64,000 nt of DNA, from positions 92,387-156,386 of the forward strand of contig JADDMT010000073.1 in NCBI GenBank assembly GCA_021401465.1, read 5' to 3'. The stretch is from Teratosphaeria epicoccoides. Lineage: Eukaryota; Ascomycota; Dothideomycetes; Mycosphaerellales; Teratosphaeriaceae. The notes below the pieces were generated by a model. The model was not told the DNA's origin. It saw nothing but the letters and a program-made list of their open reading frames with translations, and ran no database searches. Position numbers and translations under genes: made by a program. Positions 22,392-33,757 of this stretch are shown piece by piece (positions within the stretch are counted from its first letter, which is position 1; the number at the start of each line of letters is the position of its first letter).

Positions 22392-24069
22392 CCGATTAAT
22401 TAACCATGCCTCTAAAGGCCTATCGATTAACTAACGATAACTACTAGTGCTAACAACAATTAGTTAACTACTAAGGTCACTAATTTTATGATTAGTTAAC
22501 TGTTATAATGCTTAGGTCCGCTTCGAACAGGCTGCGTTACACTTAGTAATTATAGCATAAAGGCTACTTTAGAGACTCTAATCTAGAGCTAATCACATGG
22601 CCTTTGCAAGCTAGGGATCCGCTTGTAGCTAATGCAGCTCTGTTAGAGAGTAGACTATTAGCAACACTATCAGAAATCGCTAATTATAACGACCTTGACG
22701 TTAGCATGATCTTTACGTGTCCGCTAACAAGGCTGTAGATTAGCCGCAACATCTTTAGCATAGCTACTACTTACAAACGTAACTTTTACCTTAATAGTAA
22801 TTCGTATGACACTTATGCTACTATTGCCTGCAAATAAAGCCTAAAGCTACTACGTATTCCTTAGCCGCGTGATTAATGAACAGCTAACATGAGATTGTTG
22901 TTTAGAGCCTACTAAGTATAATTCGAAGGAGGGCTAGAATATTAGAGAGTAGGAGTTCCTAAGGCGACTAGGTAATAGCGGCTCTATTTTCTGACAGCAT
23001 AATAAGTGCAAGCGCTACAGGTTGTCTTAAGTTAGCCAAGTGTGAAGTTAGCTAAGTATGAAGATGTCAAACGTATCCTGACATAGAACTAACTCCTGTA
23101 GCTAATAAATAATGTCTACGATTCTTCCGTAAAGATTACAAGCTAGTTTCTTCCTCTCTCTTATTAACTTAGGCTTTAGGAAAGGGTCTATTCTCTAGAG
23201 ATGAATGTCAATATTCTGAACTCTACAAGTTCCGTGACTTTACTTCACGTACTATACTATTCGCAGACCTATTAGGGCTCGAACGCCTATACTACACCTA
23301 GAGACATAGTAAGGACTATGCGCATCATAGTAGAAGCTACTATCGACTTTGCTAATAAGCACGGGATTAGCTTAGCTAAATCTAAAACACACTATTCATG
23401 ACAGTAGTCTAAGCACAGATATAGTAGTGTAGGATCTAGCTCTACATAGACGTCTCTCGCAAAGTATAGTATGATGTTATTAGGCCTATGTAGTTAGCGA
23501 GCGGTCTGCGTAAGAGCCCCCCTTTAACCGACATGCTAGCAAAAGCAGGTTGCCTAACAAAGACATAGTGTGTTTACGTTTCTTGGTTAAGAACATAGTA
23601 AACATAGAGGATTAAAAACGATAACTTCTAATACAGACATAGGAGGAAATTCTACTTTGCCTAAGAAGTACTAACGAGCAAGCAGGTAATAGCGACCCTA
23701 TAACAGATCGATTAAGACTAGTAGGATGTATTATTAGTCCTAATAGTACGAAGGCTCCTTCATTTGCCAGAAATGTTAGTCACATAGCTACTGTTAATAG
23801 CGCTGTCAAAACCCCGTCGAAAACAATATCACTGTCGCTAAAATCAACTTTAACAGGATCCTGCCTACCTTCGTAATATTAGCCTAAAAGATGCCTTACA
23901 AACGATACACTAACGTTAATTAGCTGTCTCACGAGAACCTCTTGCTCTGCCGTCTTGCTGTTAGCATTTAAAAGACCTCTTAACTAAGTAGTCTGCTATT
24001 TACATTAAAAACTATTCTCTTCGAACAAGATCTTATAACTAGACCGAACTAACTACAGCTTACCTTGTA
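22392..24069. other. Downstream of hAT, no defined gene
   Basis: This should contain the 3' end of the hAT element, for example the AT-rich CTAATTTTATGATTAGTTAAC stretch near 22480, but no matching 5' terminus was found. Short coding-like pieces occur near 22600-22900 without a traceable frame. Confidence 0.3.
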
Positions 24070-25720
24070 CCTTATGTCCTCCTCTCCTCCTTTAACTGAT
24101 ACCTCCTCGCTCGCCTACTAGTAGTCACTTGCTTAGTAACTCTAGCGATAACTTTAAACTGTTAATAAAATCCTCTCTTCTAAACCTGACAACAATACTA
24201 AGTACTACGACGATTGTTACATCTATGGACTTACATGCCTTTGTTATAGTCGCATCGAGATTTACAGGCCTTTATTACTAATATTGACGCTAAATTAATC
24301 TTCTTCTACTACATGTTTATTAGACTAGACAATTACTTCTTTAGCTATATCTTTACTATTAGCATCTGTCGCTCCTACATTAACTCCGCTAACACCGCCG
24401 CTATTACCGCGTCTATAATAGGCATGTACTCGCCTTTTAGTTGCTAAGAAGGAAGCTGTAACTAAGGCCTTAATATGCCTTCGCTGTCATGAGCATAGTC
24501 TTTCTCTTACGACACCTGCTACCCTTATAACAATTAGACTCCTGTATCTCCTATAAACGTAAACCTATTTTAGCTACGTAGTCGTTCGCTTGCTAATATC
24601 TACTGCTTTAAGGAGTAGCTACCTTCTATTGTCTCGGATCTTCTTTCCTCTGTATCTGACATACTGTCGCGCGTGAAGCCTTCTGAAGACTAAACTCTTA
24701 TTACTAACCTTCTGCTTAATCTTCGCGAGTTATGCTTTTATGAGACTACGCCTTCTTAACTAGCTCCTTAGCTAACATTACTGTCGTACGCCTACCTTTT
24801 AAAAAGCTCTCGCACTACTACTCTAAAACTAGCTCTAACACTAGAGACTTAATTGACGACCGCTAGCGTAAGAGTACCTTCTTTACTGTCGTACGTACCT
24901 CCGCATAATTACGGCTATTATAAGTCAAGGTCTACACTATGCTACTATGTCGTCGAAGCTGTTAGCTATTTACTAATAAGAGTATCGCATTTAGTATAAG
25001 CATATAATACTACGCTATATAATATCATCGAGCGCAAATACTATACCTGATAGTACTAAGGCTCTTCAAATGCGTTAGAGATAGTAGCTACAAGCTGCTA
25101 TTAATAGCCCTGCTTAGTACCTCGCTACTAACTGTTAAAATGACCTTACTGTTACAAAGATTGACTTCGACTAGGCTCCGACCCTCTATAGCAATACTAG
25201 CTCGAGGATGTCTTACTAATTAATAAGCTAACGTGGATTAAAGCTTCCTACGAGATCCTCGTGCTCCGTAGCCTCCGCTAGCATTCTAAGACCTCTTTAA
25301 TAAGTAGTCTCGCTATCTGTACCTCCTTAGCTTTACACTAAGCCAGACTACTCTCTTACTTAATACGACACTCCTATAACGATATTGCTTAGAAGATAGA
25401 ATATCAGACATACTAGATACCGCTACTTTACTACTAGCACGCTCGACTAAGCTCCTGTTAGCCATTTGCATAGTGCCTATGTTATTTGCTGTTATACTAG
25501 ACGCAGACTTTTTAACTAACAGCATACTATCCTGCTATACTATAACCGCCGAACTAGACAAAACGCCGCTAAAAAACTACTAGTGCTTCGCTAAACCGGA
25601 TATGCTAAACTAGACTATAGACATACACGAAGGCATGCACGACATATTAAGCTGCTAAGGCTACTAATTCACTCGGCTGTTACAAGATCCGTTTAAGTAG
25701 CATGCCTTAACCTTATGTCT
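24070..25720 (+). pseudogene. Possible decayed coding region, unrecognised
   Basis: Two overlapping plus frames read as moderately protein-like, Leu/Ser/Tyr-rich sequence with mainly TAG/TAA stops. One starts at the ATG near 24072 (MSSSPPLTDTSSLAY). The other is best between about 24600 and 25500 (DLLSSVSDILSRVK...). Which frame is real is uncertain, since Leu-rich translations arise easily from CTA-rich DNA. No domain is recognised. Confidence 0.25.
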
Positions 25721-26990
25721 TTAGCTTCCTCTCTACTAGATACATCTATACTTACCTACTAGTAGTTACTAGCGTAGTAGCTATAGTATAAGCTTGTATC
25801 AGGAAAACCTAACCCCTAAGTAGTATGAAGTATGAAGAGTAGAGCAAGTAGAGCCGAGTTAGCTAAGTAAGTGCTAGTAGTATACTAGTAGTATCTTACT
25901 AGCTCGGCCTACTCGGCCCTACTCCTAGCTACTCGATTCACGGGCTCGTTAGCCTTCCTACTCATGCCTACTCGTAGGCGTGCTTATTTAATGGCTTTCT
26001 ACTCGATCCCTACTTACCTATACTCGTACGCTACTCTAACGTGTATGTCTACTAAGCCCTACTCCTAGCCCTGCGATCTAGTAACAGGCATTACTACCGA
26101 GTGTTAGCGATATGCAGTAGTTAGAACACGTACTACTATAGCCGCTTGCCTGTAGTAATTAGCTACTATTCTAATACGTAGTCTATAATAGGCTAACAGA
26201 ATAGGAAATAGCATTATTCTTAGGGTGTCGATATTAAACATAGGCCCTCTTAACTTACGAGCTTAGCTTGTTTGTCACAAAATACACCTTTTTGTCTACT
26301 GCTAAATAAATAATCAAAACAGACCCCTAGGCTATCTACATCTCATCCCTATGTCATCCGCACTATTACTATAGCCTATACTACAATCTACGTAAGCCCT
26401 TCTTATAACAGGGTAGAAAGGTTGCTAATTACTCCTTTCTTCCTACTACAATGCTCATGAATGAAACTTGTCTTTAGACTACTATCCCCCTTATATAGCT
26501 CGTTTACCGTACTAGCTACTACGCTACTATCTCTGCGCTATAGGTAGTCTCTAAAGCCTTCTATAGTTAACAGCTATAGCTTGTAAGTTATCTACATCCT
26601 CCTATGCTTTTCCTTATACGCTAGGAGGCGCATCTAGTCTGCAAACTATTCGACGATATTGTCTTTAACCTCTACACTCTCTAATATTCCCTTATACTTC
26701 TTGACTACTAGAAACCGAAGTCGAGGTAGCCGAGTAGCTATAATAGTCATGCAGAGTACGAACTACTTAGACTACACGAAACTGCAGAGGTCTGTATTAA
26801 TGTCATCTGAAATCTAGTAAATACATACATACCTACCTACTATGTTAGTAGTAGCTAAGTAGCTACTACGACTAAAATATGCTACTGTCGAATCACATCT
26901 ACCTACTATTACTATATTAAATTAATAGGGACTATAGCTCTTACTAGCATGCTAGTCTCACAGGAGCTAAGAAATAAGTAAACTATAAGT
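25721..26990. other. Decayed DNA, no defined feature
   Basis: Around 25830-26060 there are repeated short words (TACTCG, CTCGGCC, TACTAGC) giving an irregular simple-sequence character. No frame is traceable. Confidence 0.35.
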
Positions 26991-26999
26991 AATACTATC

Positions 27000-27850
27000 T
27001 CCGCTAGCTCGCCAGACTTCAGGAAATATAGCTAGACCTCTCTTTAGAACACTACTATATCCTTACGCCCGCCTGCTTGCTAGCCTACTATAGCCTTAGA
27101 AACATGTGTCAGTATGCACATATACACTTGTTAGCGCATCTCGTTCCTCTACACGTAGTACTAGACGATAAACAGCTTGTTTATTATGCTATTTAAAGTA
27201 GCTAAGTTGTTGCAGGCTCCTGCGACGACATCGCTAAACTCGCCCTGTAGACGCTATCTAAACTATAGAGAGAACTCGTCATACAATGGCTCTATGTTGT
27301 AGGTATTCTATAGGCCTTAGTAGAATGCCTAGGTGTACTAGTCTTCTGTCTTGTACTTGACATTAACCTTCTTTTAGCCTGACTAATTAGCGTCTTCTGT
27401 CTTTATTACAATAAAGACAACCTTCCTATTCCTTTTGCTCCTAAACACACGGACCCCCCTAACACTAATCTAAGGGGCGTTAGGGGTCCCTATGTAACTA
27501 ACGACAATTAGCCTGCTAAAGAAAAGCTTATGTGTACCTAGCGGTCTAGTAAGTAGCACTTCGAACACCTTGTTTGTAATTAGGGGTAGTATACTATTAG
27601 CCTGCTCCCTTGTCGCGTAACTCGCTATGTCCTCCCCTTTAAAGATCTTCTTAAACAGCAGGATTTTGACGTGTCTAGTAAACATGAAGTTAGTAACTAG
27701 TCGTCATATCTTAGGGTTAACTGCATACTAATTCCTATTCTAGGTTAGCTACTTAGCGTAGCTGTCCTTGTAGTTATCATGCTAGTTAATTATCTAGCAA
27801 TTCTTGCTATAGTAGGCTACTACCTAACATAGGCACTTCTTGAGCAGGCT
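27000..27850 (-). pseudogene. Unrecognised minus-strand frame
   Basis: A minus frame is free of stops from 27685 to 27470 and continues on both sides through TAG/TAA. The N-terminal part (about 27850-27690) has Cys, Tyr and Gln/Asn-rich sequence, and a basic/aliphatic body follows (MFTRHVKILLFKKIFKGED...). Further left in a shifted register about 130 more codons read well (down to about 27000), with helical Gln-rich content. No known domain is visible. Confidence 0.35.
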
Positions 27851-28411
27851 GTCGATGCCATAATTAGCGCATTAAGCGACTATGCTAGCCATAGTCTTAA
27901 ATAGTAAGATAGAGGGTTAATTGATATTACTACTACTTGTGTGTATTAGGCAAGTCTTCGAAGTTAGTTAATGCAATTAGTAAAGAGTTAAAGTAGAAGA
28001 GTAGTAGTAGATATAGATATCTCTTGCTACTAAGTAAACATGCTGCCGCCTAGCTAGCGCACATGAGGCCGTTATAACTGCCGTCTAGATTAGTTAGCTG
28101 CTACGTGCCGCTATGTGCTACATGTAGGTAGTTATGCGCTCTTAACAAAGAAGTAGCAACTATAGCAACATCTATCCTATGTAGCTATATCTGCTGAGTG
28201 CACATGCTGCTGTTAAGCTAGTAGTAGTGTAACTATGTCGCAGTTGCTACTATTCCTAATGCCCCTGTATAGTAGTAGATAAGGTTAGTAGGTCGTAACT
28301 ACAAGGATCATTTTTTACTGCCTTTTAAGACAGAATCGCCTAATATTGTGCCTTCTTTATTTAGTCATGTACCTAGGTAGTAGTATGTGATATTTAACCG
28401 AATCTGTGACA

Positions 28412-28494
28412 GCGTCACGTGCCTTCCGTTTCTAGCCATTTTTTAGGCAGTAGCGTCATGTGCCTTCTATTTCTAGTCATTTCTTAGGTAGAAG
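28412..28494. repeat. Two tandem 41-bp copies
   Basis: GCGTCACGTGCCTTCCGTTT... at 28412 is repeated directly as GCGTCATGTGCCTTCTATTT... at 28453. The differences are mostly C/T, as expected of RIP after the duplication. Confidence 0.75.
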
Positions 28495-28746
28495 CTAATA
28501 ATGTGATAATGTAACGTGTGTAGTTAGCGACTATGCAGAGCACATGACCTATAGCTGCTAAAATACAAAAGAAGCTTAGTACTTCGAATTTCTTTCTTTT
28601 AAATAACTACCTTATCTAGTACTTAGCTTCTTCTTCGGCATCTATATAGATAGATACTAGCATACTAATAACACTACAGCATGTAAGGATTATATGCTTG
28701 TATAACAAGACTATATACTAACGCGCTAGTAGATTCTAAACCTACT

Positions 28747-29930
28747 ATGTTAACTAATCTGACCCTAGACCTAGAGCTAGCGATTAGTGTAGGTTCTAAG
28801 CACGCCGAGTTCGCGGCCGACTACGTCCGCGATACTATCTAGGCATTAGAAGCCGCTATCGTACTACAGAAGGCATATCCGGACTTTAATGCCTACGAGG
28901 ATCTTGTTAACTACGCCCCTTAGGTAGTGTATTAAGCTAGGGACAAGGTACCTAACATCGCATGTAGTAGTAGCCTAATTAGCCTCCTAGCGAGTGTAAA
29001 GCTAGCTGCGCTAGATAGTGTATACTTCCTAGACTTCTATGCTAAAATGCTAGATAAGAGCTAGGAGTATGTGTTATAGCTAGGCCTTAGAGGTAATACT
29101 ATTACTAACTAATCTCTAGTACTATGCAGGACTACTAGGGAAGCGTAGACTTGTAGCGCTTCATCTAGGCGAGGCTCGGTCGTACCCCTATAGCCCGCAT
29201 CAAGTAGGCTGCTAGATGCCCTAATAGCTTTTAGATAGTATTTGCAAAGGGCGTGCTAGAGATGTTCGAGCTACAGGTCTATTCGAGGCTAATCTGCTAG
29301 CTACGCAAGCTAGTTAGTGACAACAGCTAGCTAATCTTAGATTAGAAGGAGCCTGCTCCTAGCTAGCAGCTACTTTTGCACTAACTAAGCGAGGCTACTT
29401 CTATGGCCTATCGAGAGTACACTATAACAGACTAGGCCTTGTTACTATTACGCATCTAGAATGTTTAGCACCCTGCCCTACTAAGTCCCGGCTTTAACCG
29501 TCTAATCACGTAGTACACTATGATTACTAGCTAGGACGAATTAGCGAGGGCGCGGAGATCTATGCTTGCTTTCTTTGCTAAGCTAAGTATAGTAAGTAAG
29601 GTATCTCTCTACGCAGACTTTCTAACCTACTTCCTAACAGATTAGTTAACTACTCTCTATGGCTTATTCGTCAAGCGAGCAAGAACCCGTGTCAGCTATC
29701 TAACCGCGGCGTTAGAGGTTAAAGTCGACATAGCGTGGCATAAATAGCTTAATAGTAAGATTAGTAGTACTACTCCTAGGTAGAGGGGTTTCTAGGTTAA
29801 GCTCTTATACACTCTCCTCATCAAGCCTATAGCTACGATACCTCTTAATCAAGTTAAACAGGAATTGTCGCGCATAGAGAGACGTACGCTAGAACGACAG
29901 GTAGTAAAGGCTCTACAGAAAGGATAGTAA
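28747..29930 (+). pseudogene. Unrecognised protein of about 390 codons
   Basis: ATG at 28747 opens a frame (MLTNLTLDLELAIS...) that reads well to about 29140. A shifted frame then continues from about 29145 to TAG TAA at 29925-29930. Premature stops are almost all TAG. The product would be helical and soluble, with a basic C-terminus (RRTLERQVVKALQKG). No cysteine cluster, Walker motif or catalytic triad is visible. The frame change near 29145 could be a small intron or an indel. The next frame at 30310 is on the same strand, so both may be exons or neighbours in one element. Confidence 0.45.
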
Positions 29931-30309
29931 ATATACAAGGTAGATAAGCTAGCTAGCTGCCTAGACGCTAGCTAGTAGAGAGATGTGCATGTAATAAAAG
30001 ACTTTCGGCTAGTAGCACTAACCGCTAATCCTATGGCATGACTAATAAGTAGTTATGCATGTAGGTAGAAGACCTGCTTACAGCTATAGTAGGCGGCAAT
30101 TCATGACTTTCTTGAGAACTTACTAAGTATCTACCTCTTAGCGACATGCCTGCTGTCGAAAAGAAGCTTATAACCGTTATCGCTAAACACGAGTTTCCCT
30201 TTCTTAAGGTTAGTAGCCGCGATTCTGACTAATCATACATACATATGCTAACTAGTTGTTTTTCTAGCTCCTAGCTAAGCTTCGTAACAAGATCTACAAA
30301 GGAGTCATT

Positions 30310-31143
30310 ATGTCGCCTACCCTGATTAGCATCATGTTCAACTACGGCATAGGTCAGCTAAGTAGCTAAGTCGTCAAGTCTACTAGCGCTAGCTAGAAGA
30401 ACTACGTGCTAAGAGCCCTCTAACTACTATAGTCATGTTGTCAGATTTACGACAAAGTAATCTTCATGTTATATAGCATGAATACCTTCTACTTTAGCTC
30501 TAGCCTGACTATAATCAACTTCTTCCGTAGTGCTAGCCGCGGCTAGTATGTCTACAGCATTATCATAGGCATAAAGGGTTCGGCCCTAACATAGTCTGTT
30601 ACAGATACGCTTATATAGTATAGTATTAGGCTTAGAGACATTACGTAGAGCATCGAGGCTAGCTCGAACGAAGACACATACTACATGATCAGAGTGCTCG
30701 TAGAGTCTAAGCTAGTAGAGGACCGTCCTACTATAGTAAAGAAGATGATATTTATGCCTTAGGAGGGTCGTGATGCTATGTATAGGGCTAAGATGCCAAA
30801 ATAGCTTGCTAAGGAGATTAAGCGCTATGCTTAGTCCTAGGATGCTATAATGTAGGAAGAGATAGTAGAGGCCTTAATAGCAGATAGAGTAATCGCTAAA
30901 GGCTCTATATAGACCTTACACACATTAGATTAGAGAGGGATAGATAGTAGAATGCTGCTACAGGGTCGTAATAACAATTTGTTTTAGCGCTTTGTTGTTT
31001 TAGTTAATACGGGACATGCGTATAGGTCTAGGGTATTCGGTAATCTTAGTATTAAGTCGTTCTAAAGGGCTTATATTGTTTTTGCTAGAGAGCTTATTCA
31101 TTAGCATATACTCTCCCCTATCTGCATTAATAGTAGCATATAA
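30310..31143 (+). pseudogene. Unrecognised protein, second part of the 28.7-31 kb unit
   Basis: From ATG at 30310 (MSPTLISIMFNYGIG...) a single frame continues for about 275 codons with TAG/TAA stops only. It begins with an aliphatic, Ser-rich, predicted helical region, has an EED/VEDRP acidic patch and a Lys/Arg-rich helix (about 30790-30840), and fades near 31140. No family is recognised. Position and strand suggest it may be continuous with the 28747 frame after an intron or spacer at 29930-30310. Confidence 0.4.
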
Positions 31144-31338
31144 ACTGTAAGTATTACTAGCTACTTAACAATCTAGCGTAGCAGCCATACTAATATATAT
31201 CGTCTTTCTAGTAATATTGCATTGCTAGCAAGCTGTCCTTATATTGAATTTTACACTCTAAGCAGGAGTGTAGGCTGCGGTTAATATAGCGCTAGCTGCA
31301 ATAAGCTTAATATAGCTACATACTACCGCTAGAATACT

Positions 31339-31600
31339 ATCGGCAGTTTGTAACTACCGGCAGTTTGTAGCTTAGGAAACCCTTCTTAATAGGAGCTTAC
31401 TCTTCTTAGCATCCCATGAAATTGTAGGTAAGATGTTAACGCCCTTAAGCTACATATTGTAGCTTCAAGGTTACTAAGACAAGCAATTATTAACTATCTG
31501 TAGGTATGCCATAGCTCGATGCGAAAGGATCTTGCTCTTCTTAGCATCTTATGAAATCGCAGGTAAGATATCAACGTCATTAGGCTGCACTTCGTAGTCT
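31339..31600. repeat. Short tandem and direct repeats
   Basis: A 17-bp unit CGGCAGTTTGTAACTAC is duplicated in tandem at about 31339-31372. A larger direct repeat beginning TCTTCTTAGCATC occurs at 31401 and 31536 (period 135 bp) with mainly transition differences over about 55 bp. Confidence 0.6.
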
Positions 31601-31827
31601 ATTAGGCCCTTATAGAGACTAAGCATATTAACCTTGCCATAAAGGTATACTCCTTAAACTAAAGCGGTAGTAGAAAGGATGCCGCTAATACTAGATGCCC
31701 TAGGTCTAGTATACCTCGCCCTAGTAGTAGAGGCATAGGTTGCGAATAGCATGACATTAGTATAACGTCTATCTATTACTATATATTACAACTATGTAGC
31801 AGATCCTCCGGCCCTACCTCGATTCCA

Positions 31828-32000
31828 ATGAATCTCATGAAGACTAGGAGGACAAGTCACTATGTAAGAAGGCTAAGGGCAACTCTAGTTAGCCGCTTAG
31901 CACCCTGTTAGATCATGGCAAAATGTGCTAAACAGCTAACCGGAGTTACCCTTAGCCTTCTTACATAGTAACTTGTCCTCCTAGTCTTCATGAGATTCAT
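31828..32000. repeat. Foldback element: 76-bp inverted repeat, 21-bp loop
   Basis: ATGAATCTCATGAAGACTAG... at 31828 is mirrored by the reverse complement ending at 32000. The arms are about 76 bp and differ at six positions, all transitions. The central spacer is about 21 bp. It would form a long hairpin and has the look of a MITE or foldback transposon. No certain target duplication was found. Confidence 0.85.
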
Positions 32001-32078
32001 CGATGCTATACGCTCTATTAGTTAAGGCTAGAGCTAGCGACAGACCGCATAAACCATCTACCCTAGCCACGTTCTAAA

Positions 32079-32475
32079 GTGCTAGCAGTATACTCATAGT
32101 ACCTTACTCTACCTGCTGTCGCCAGATCCGCGAGATAGGGTAATAGCACACTCGACCTAGCTATGACTAAAAGTACTAGTAGTATACCTGTAGCATCTCC
32201 TTCTATCTGCTGTCACTAGATCCGCTAGATAGGGTAATAGTACACTTAGCCTAGCTGCGACTAAAAGTGCTAGTAGTATACCCGTAGCATTTCCTTCTAT
32301 CTGCCGCTAGTATTTCTGCAAGATAGGGCAACAGCACATTTGACCTAGCCGCGACTAAAGGTGCTAGTAGTATACCCGTAGTATCTCCTTCTATCTGCCG
32401 CTAGTATTTCCGCGAGATAGGGTAACAGCATACTTGACCTGACTACAATCAAAAGTGCTAGTAGTATACCTGTAG
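32079..32475. repeat. Minisatellite, about 94-bp unit, four copies
   Basis: The word AGTGCTAGTAGTATAC recurs at 32079, 32172, 32266, 32360 and 32454, giving periods of 93-94 bp. Each unit also has CTTCTATCTGC and AGATAGGGTAAnAGCA. Differences between units are mostly C/T or G/A. It begins 79 bp after the foldback element. Confidence 0.85.
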
Positions 32476-32639
32476 TACTACAAGGCATCTCTTATAATTT
32501 ACTGCTAGTAGTTTTATTATAATGTCTACAGGTCTAGGGCTAGCATTTAACCTGCTAGTAGTATGCTTCTAGTACCCTCGACTACTTCTTGTATACATCT
32601 AGCATCCTGACCCTCGCTCTTATTCTTCTAGTTAGTTAA

Positions 32640-33397
32640 ACTAGTAGCGCTAGTTGCAGAAGTATTGCTTACGCTAGGGCTTATAGCGTGCTACCTTCAT
32701 TAAGCTTACTAGTATAGCATTCGTTATGCATGTTATAATCGTTTACATTTGTTCTCCTCGATTAGTCCTAAGTAGAGCTACTAGCGACGCTACGCTTGAG
32801 CGATAGCGGCCCTTCCTTGCTAGTAGCCGTAATATCGCGCTCCTTAGCTATATTTAGGCAATGTAGCTTATGTTTAGTTACTACCTTAGACTCTTGTTCC
32901 TCCTAGTCTGCATTATATATGAAGTTATAGGTCTTAAAGTTAGCAGTGTTGTTAATGTACATGTCACATTAGCTAGAGGTATCATATTCGTCTGTTAGCA
33001 TAATGTAGATACTATAGTAGACGCTAGTAAGCCTGTAGATGTAGCGACCTTGTAGAGTACCTTCCTATAGGCTAGAACGCATCGCTATAATCACTGTCAT
33101 GCTATAAACATCGTCTGCTCTTCTAGCTAGATCCTTCGGCTAGAACAGGTCTACGAACATACCTGTATAGGTTAGACGTTTATTATGTGCTAGTATTATG
33201 TAGTTATAGCTGTCTACTATGACGTGTAATTTCTTGTCTTAGAAGGTTACGACATATAACAGGCGAGCAGGCAGCTAGCCCTTAAAGGTAACTACTAGGT
33301 CGATTTGTCTATTAACGCTAGTAGTCTTGTCTGTAACTAGCAGCACTTCGTACTCCTAGACCTAGAGCTAGTCGTTATGGCGATTGTCCTAGATTCC
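32640..33397 (-). pseudogene. Unrecognised minus-strand frame cut by the gypsy LTR
   Basis: Reading leftwards from 33397, a minus frame gives about 230 protein-like codons with TAG stops (EYEVLLVTDKTTSV, then VVTFKGQLPARLLY, then VVTKHKLHCLN). It starts exactly at the LTR edge at 33398, so the rest of the gene was displaced by the insertion. I recognise no family. It may belong to the same large element as the minus-strand frames at 51.2-57.6 kb, but no joining sequence was found. Confidence 0.4.
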
Positions 33398-33757
33398 TGA
33401 TACGGTTAATACTAGGGGGCTATTAGAGCCGCATAGGTTCTAATGCCTGCCCTTAGCATGTAGTAACCCTGCTACATATAGCAAGGGGGTCCTTTGTACA
33501 TACGTTAGCTTGTATGTTATCTAAGTAGGATTAATGGTTGACGTAGGATGCCCCTACATCGCTAACCCTACGATACCCCTGCGGGGATAGGCTCAGACAT
33601 GCTTTCCCTAATTAAGGGGCGTTAGAGGTTATAAGCACCCTTAGCGCTACCTCTGTAATAAGCAGAAAGTAGCGCTATCTTGTACCTATTAAAAGGTCGG
33701 ATTACTCTGTTACACTACGAGATATTTTCATATTATATAGCATATATATCTATATTA
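33398..33757 (+). repeat. 5' LTR of element A (360 bp)
   Basis: It starts TGATACGGTT and ends CTATATTA, where the sister LTR has CTATATCA, so the terminal CA has become TA. It matches the reverse complement of 57647-58006 over its full length, with equal size and mostly transition differences. Confidence 0.85.

Noticed and set aside
32079..32475. CRISPR-like array
   Set aside because: The whole 94-bp unit repeats in tandem without unique spacers, and the context is a eukaryotic repeat block.
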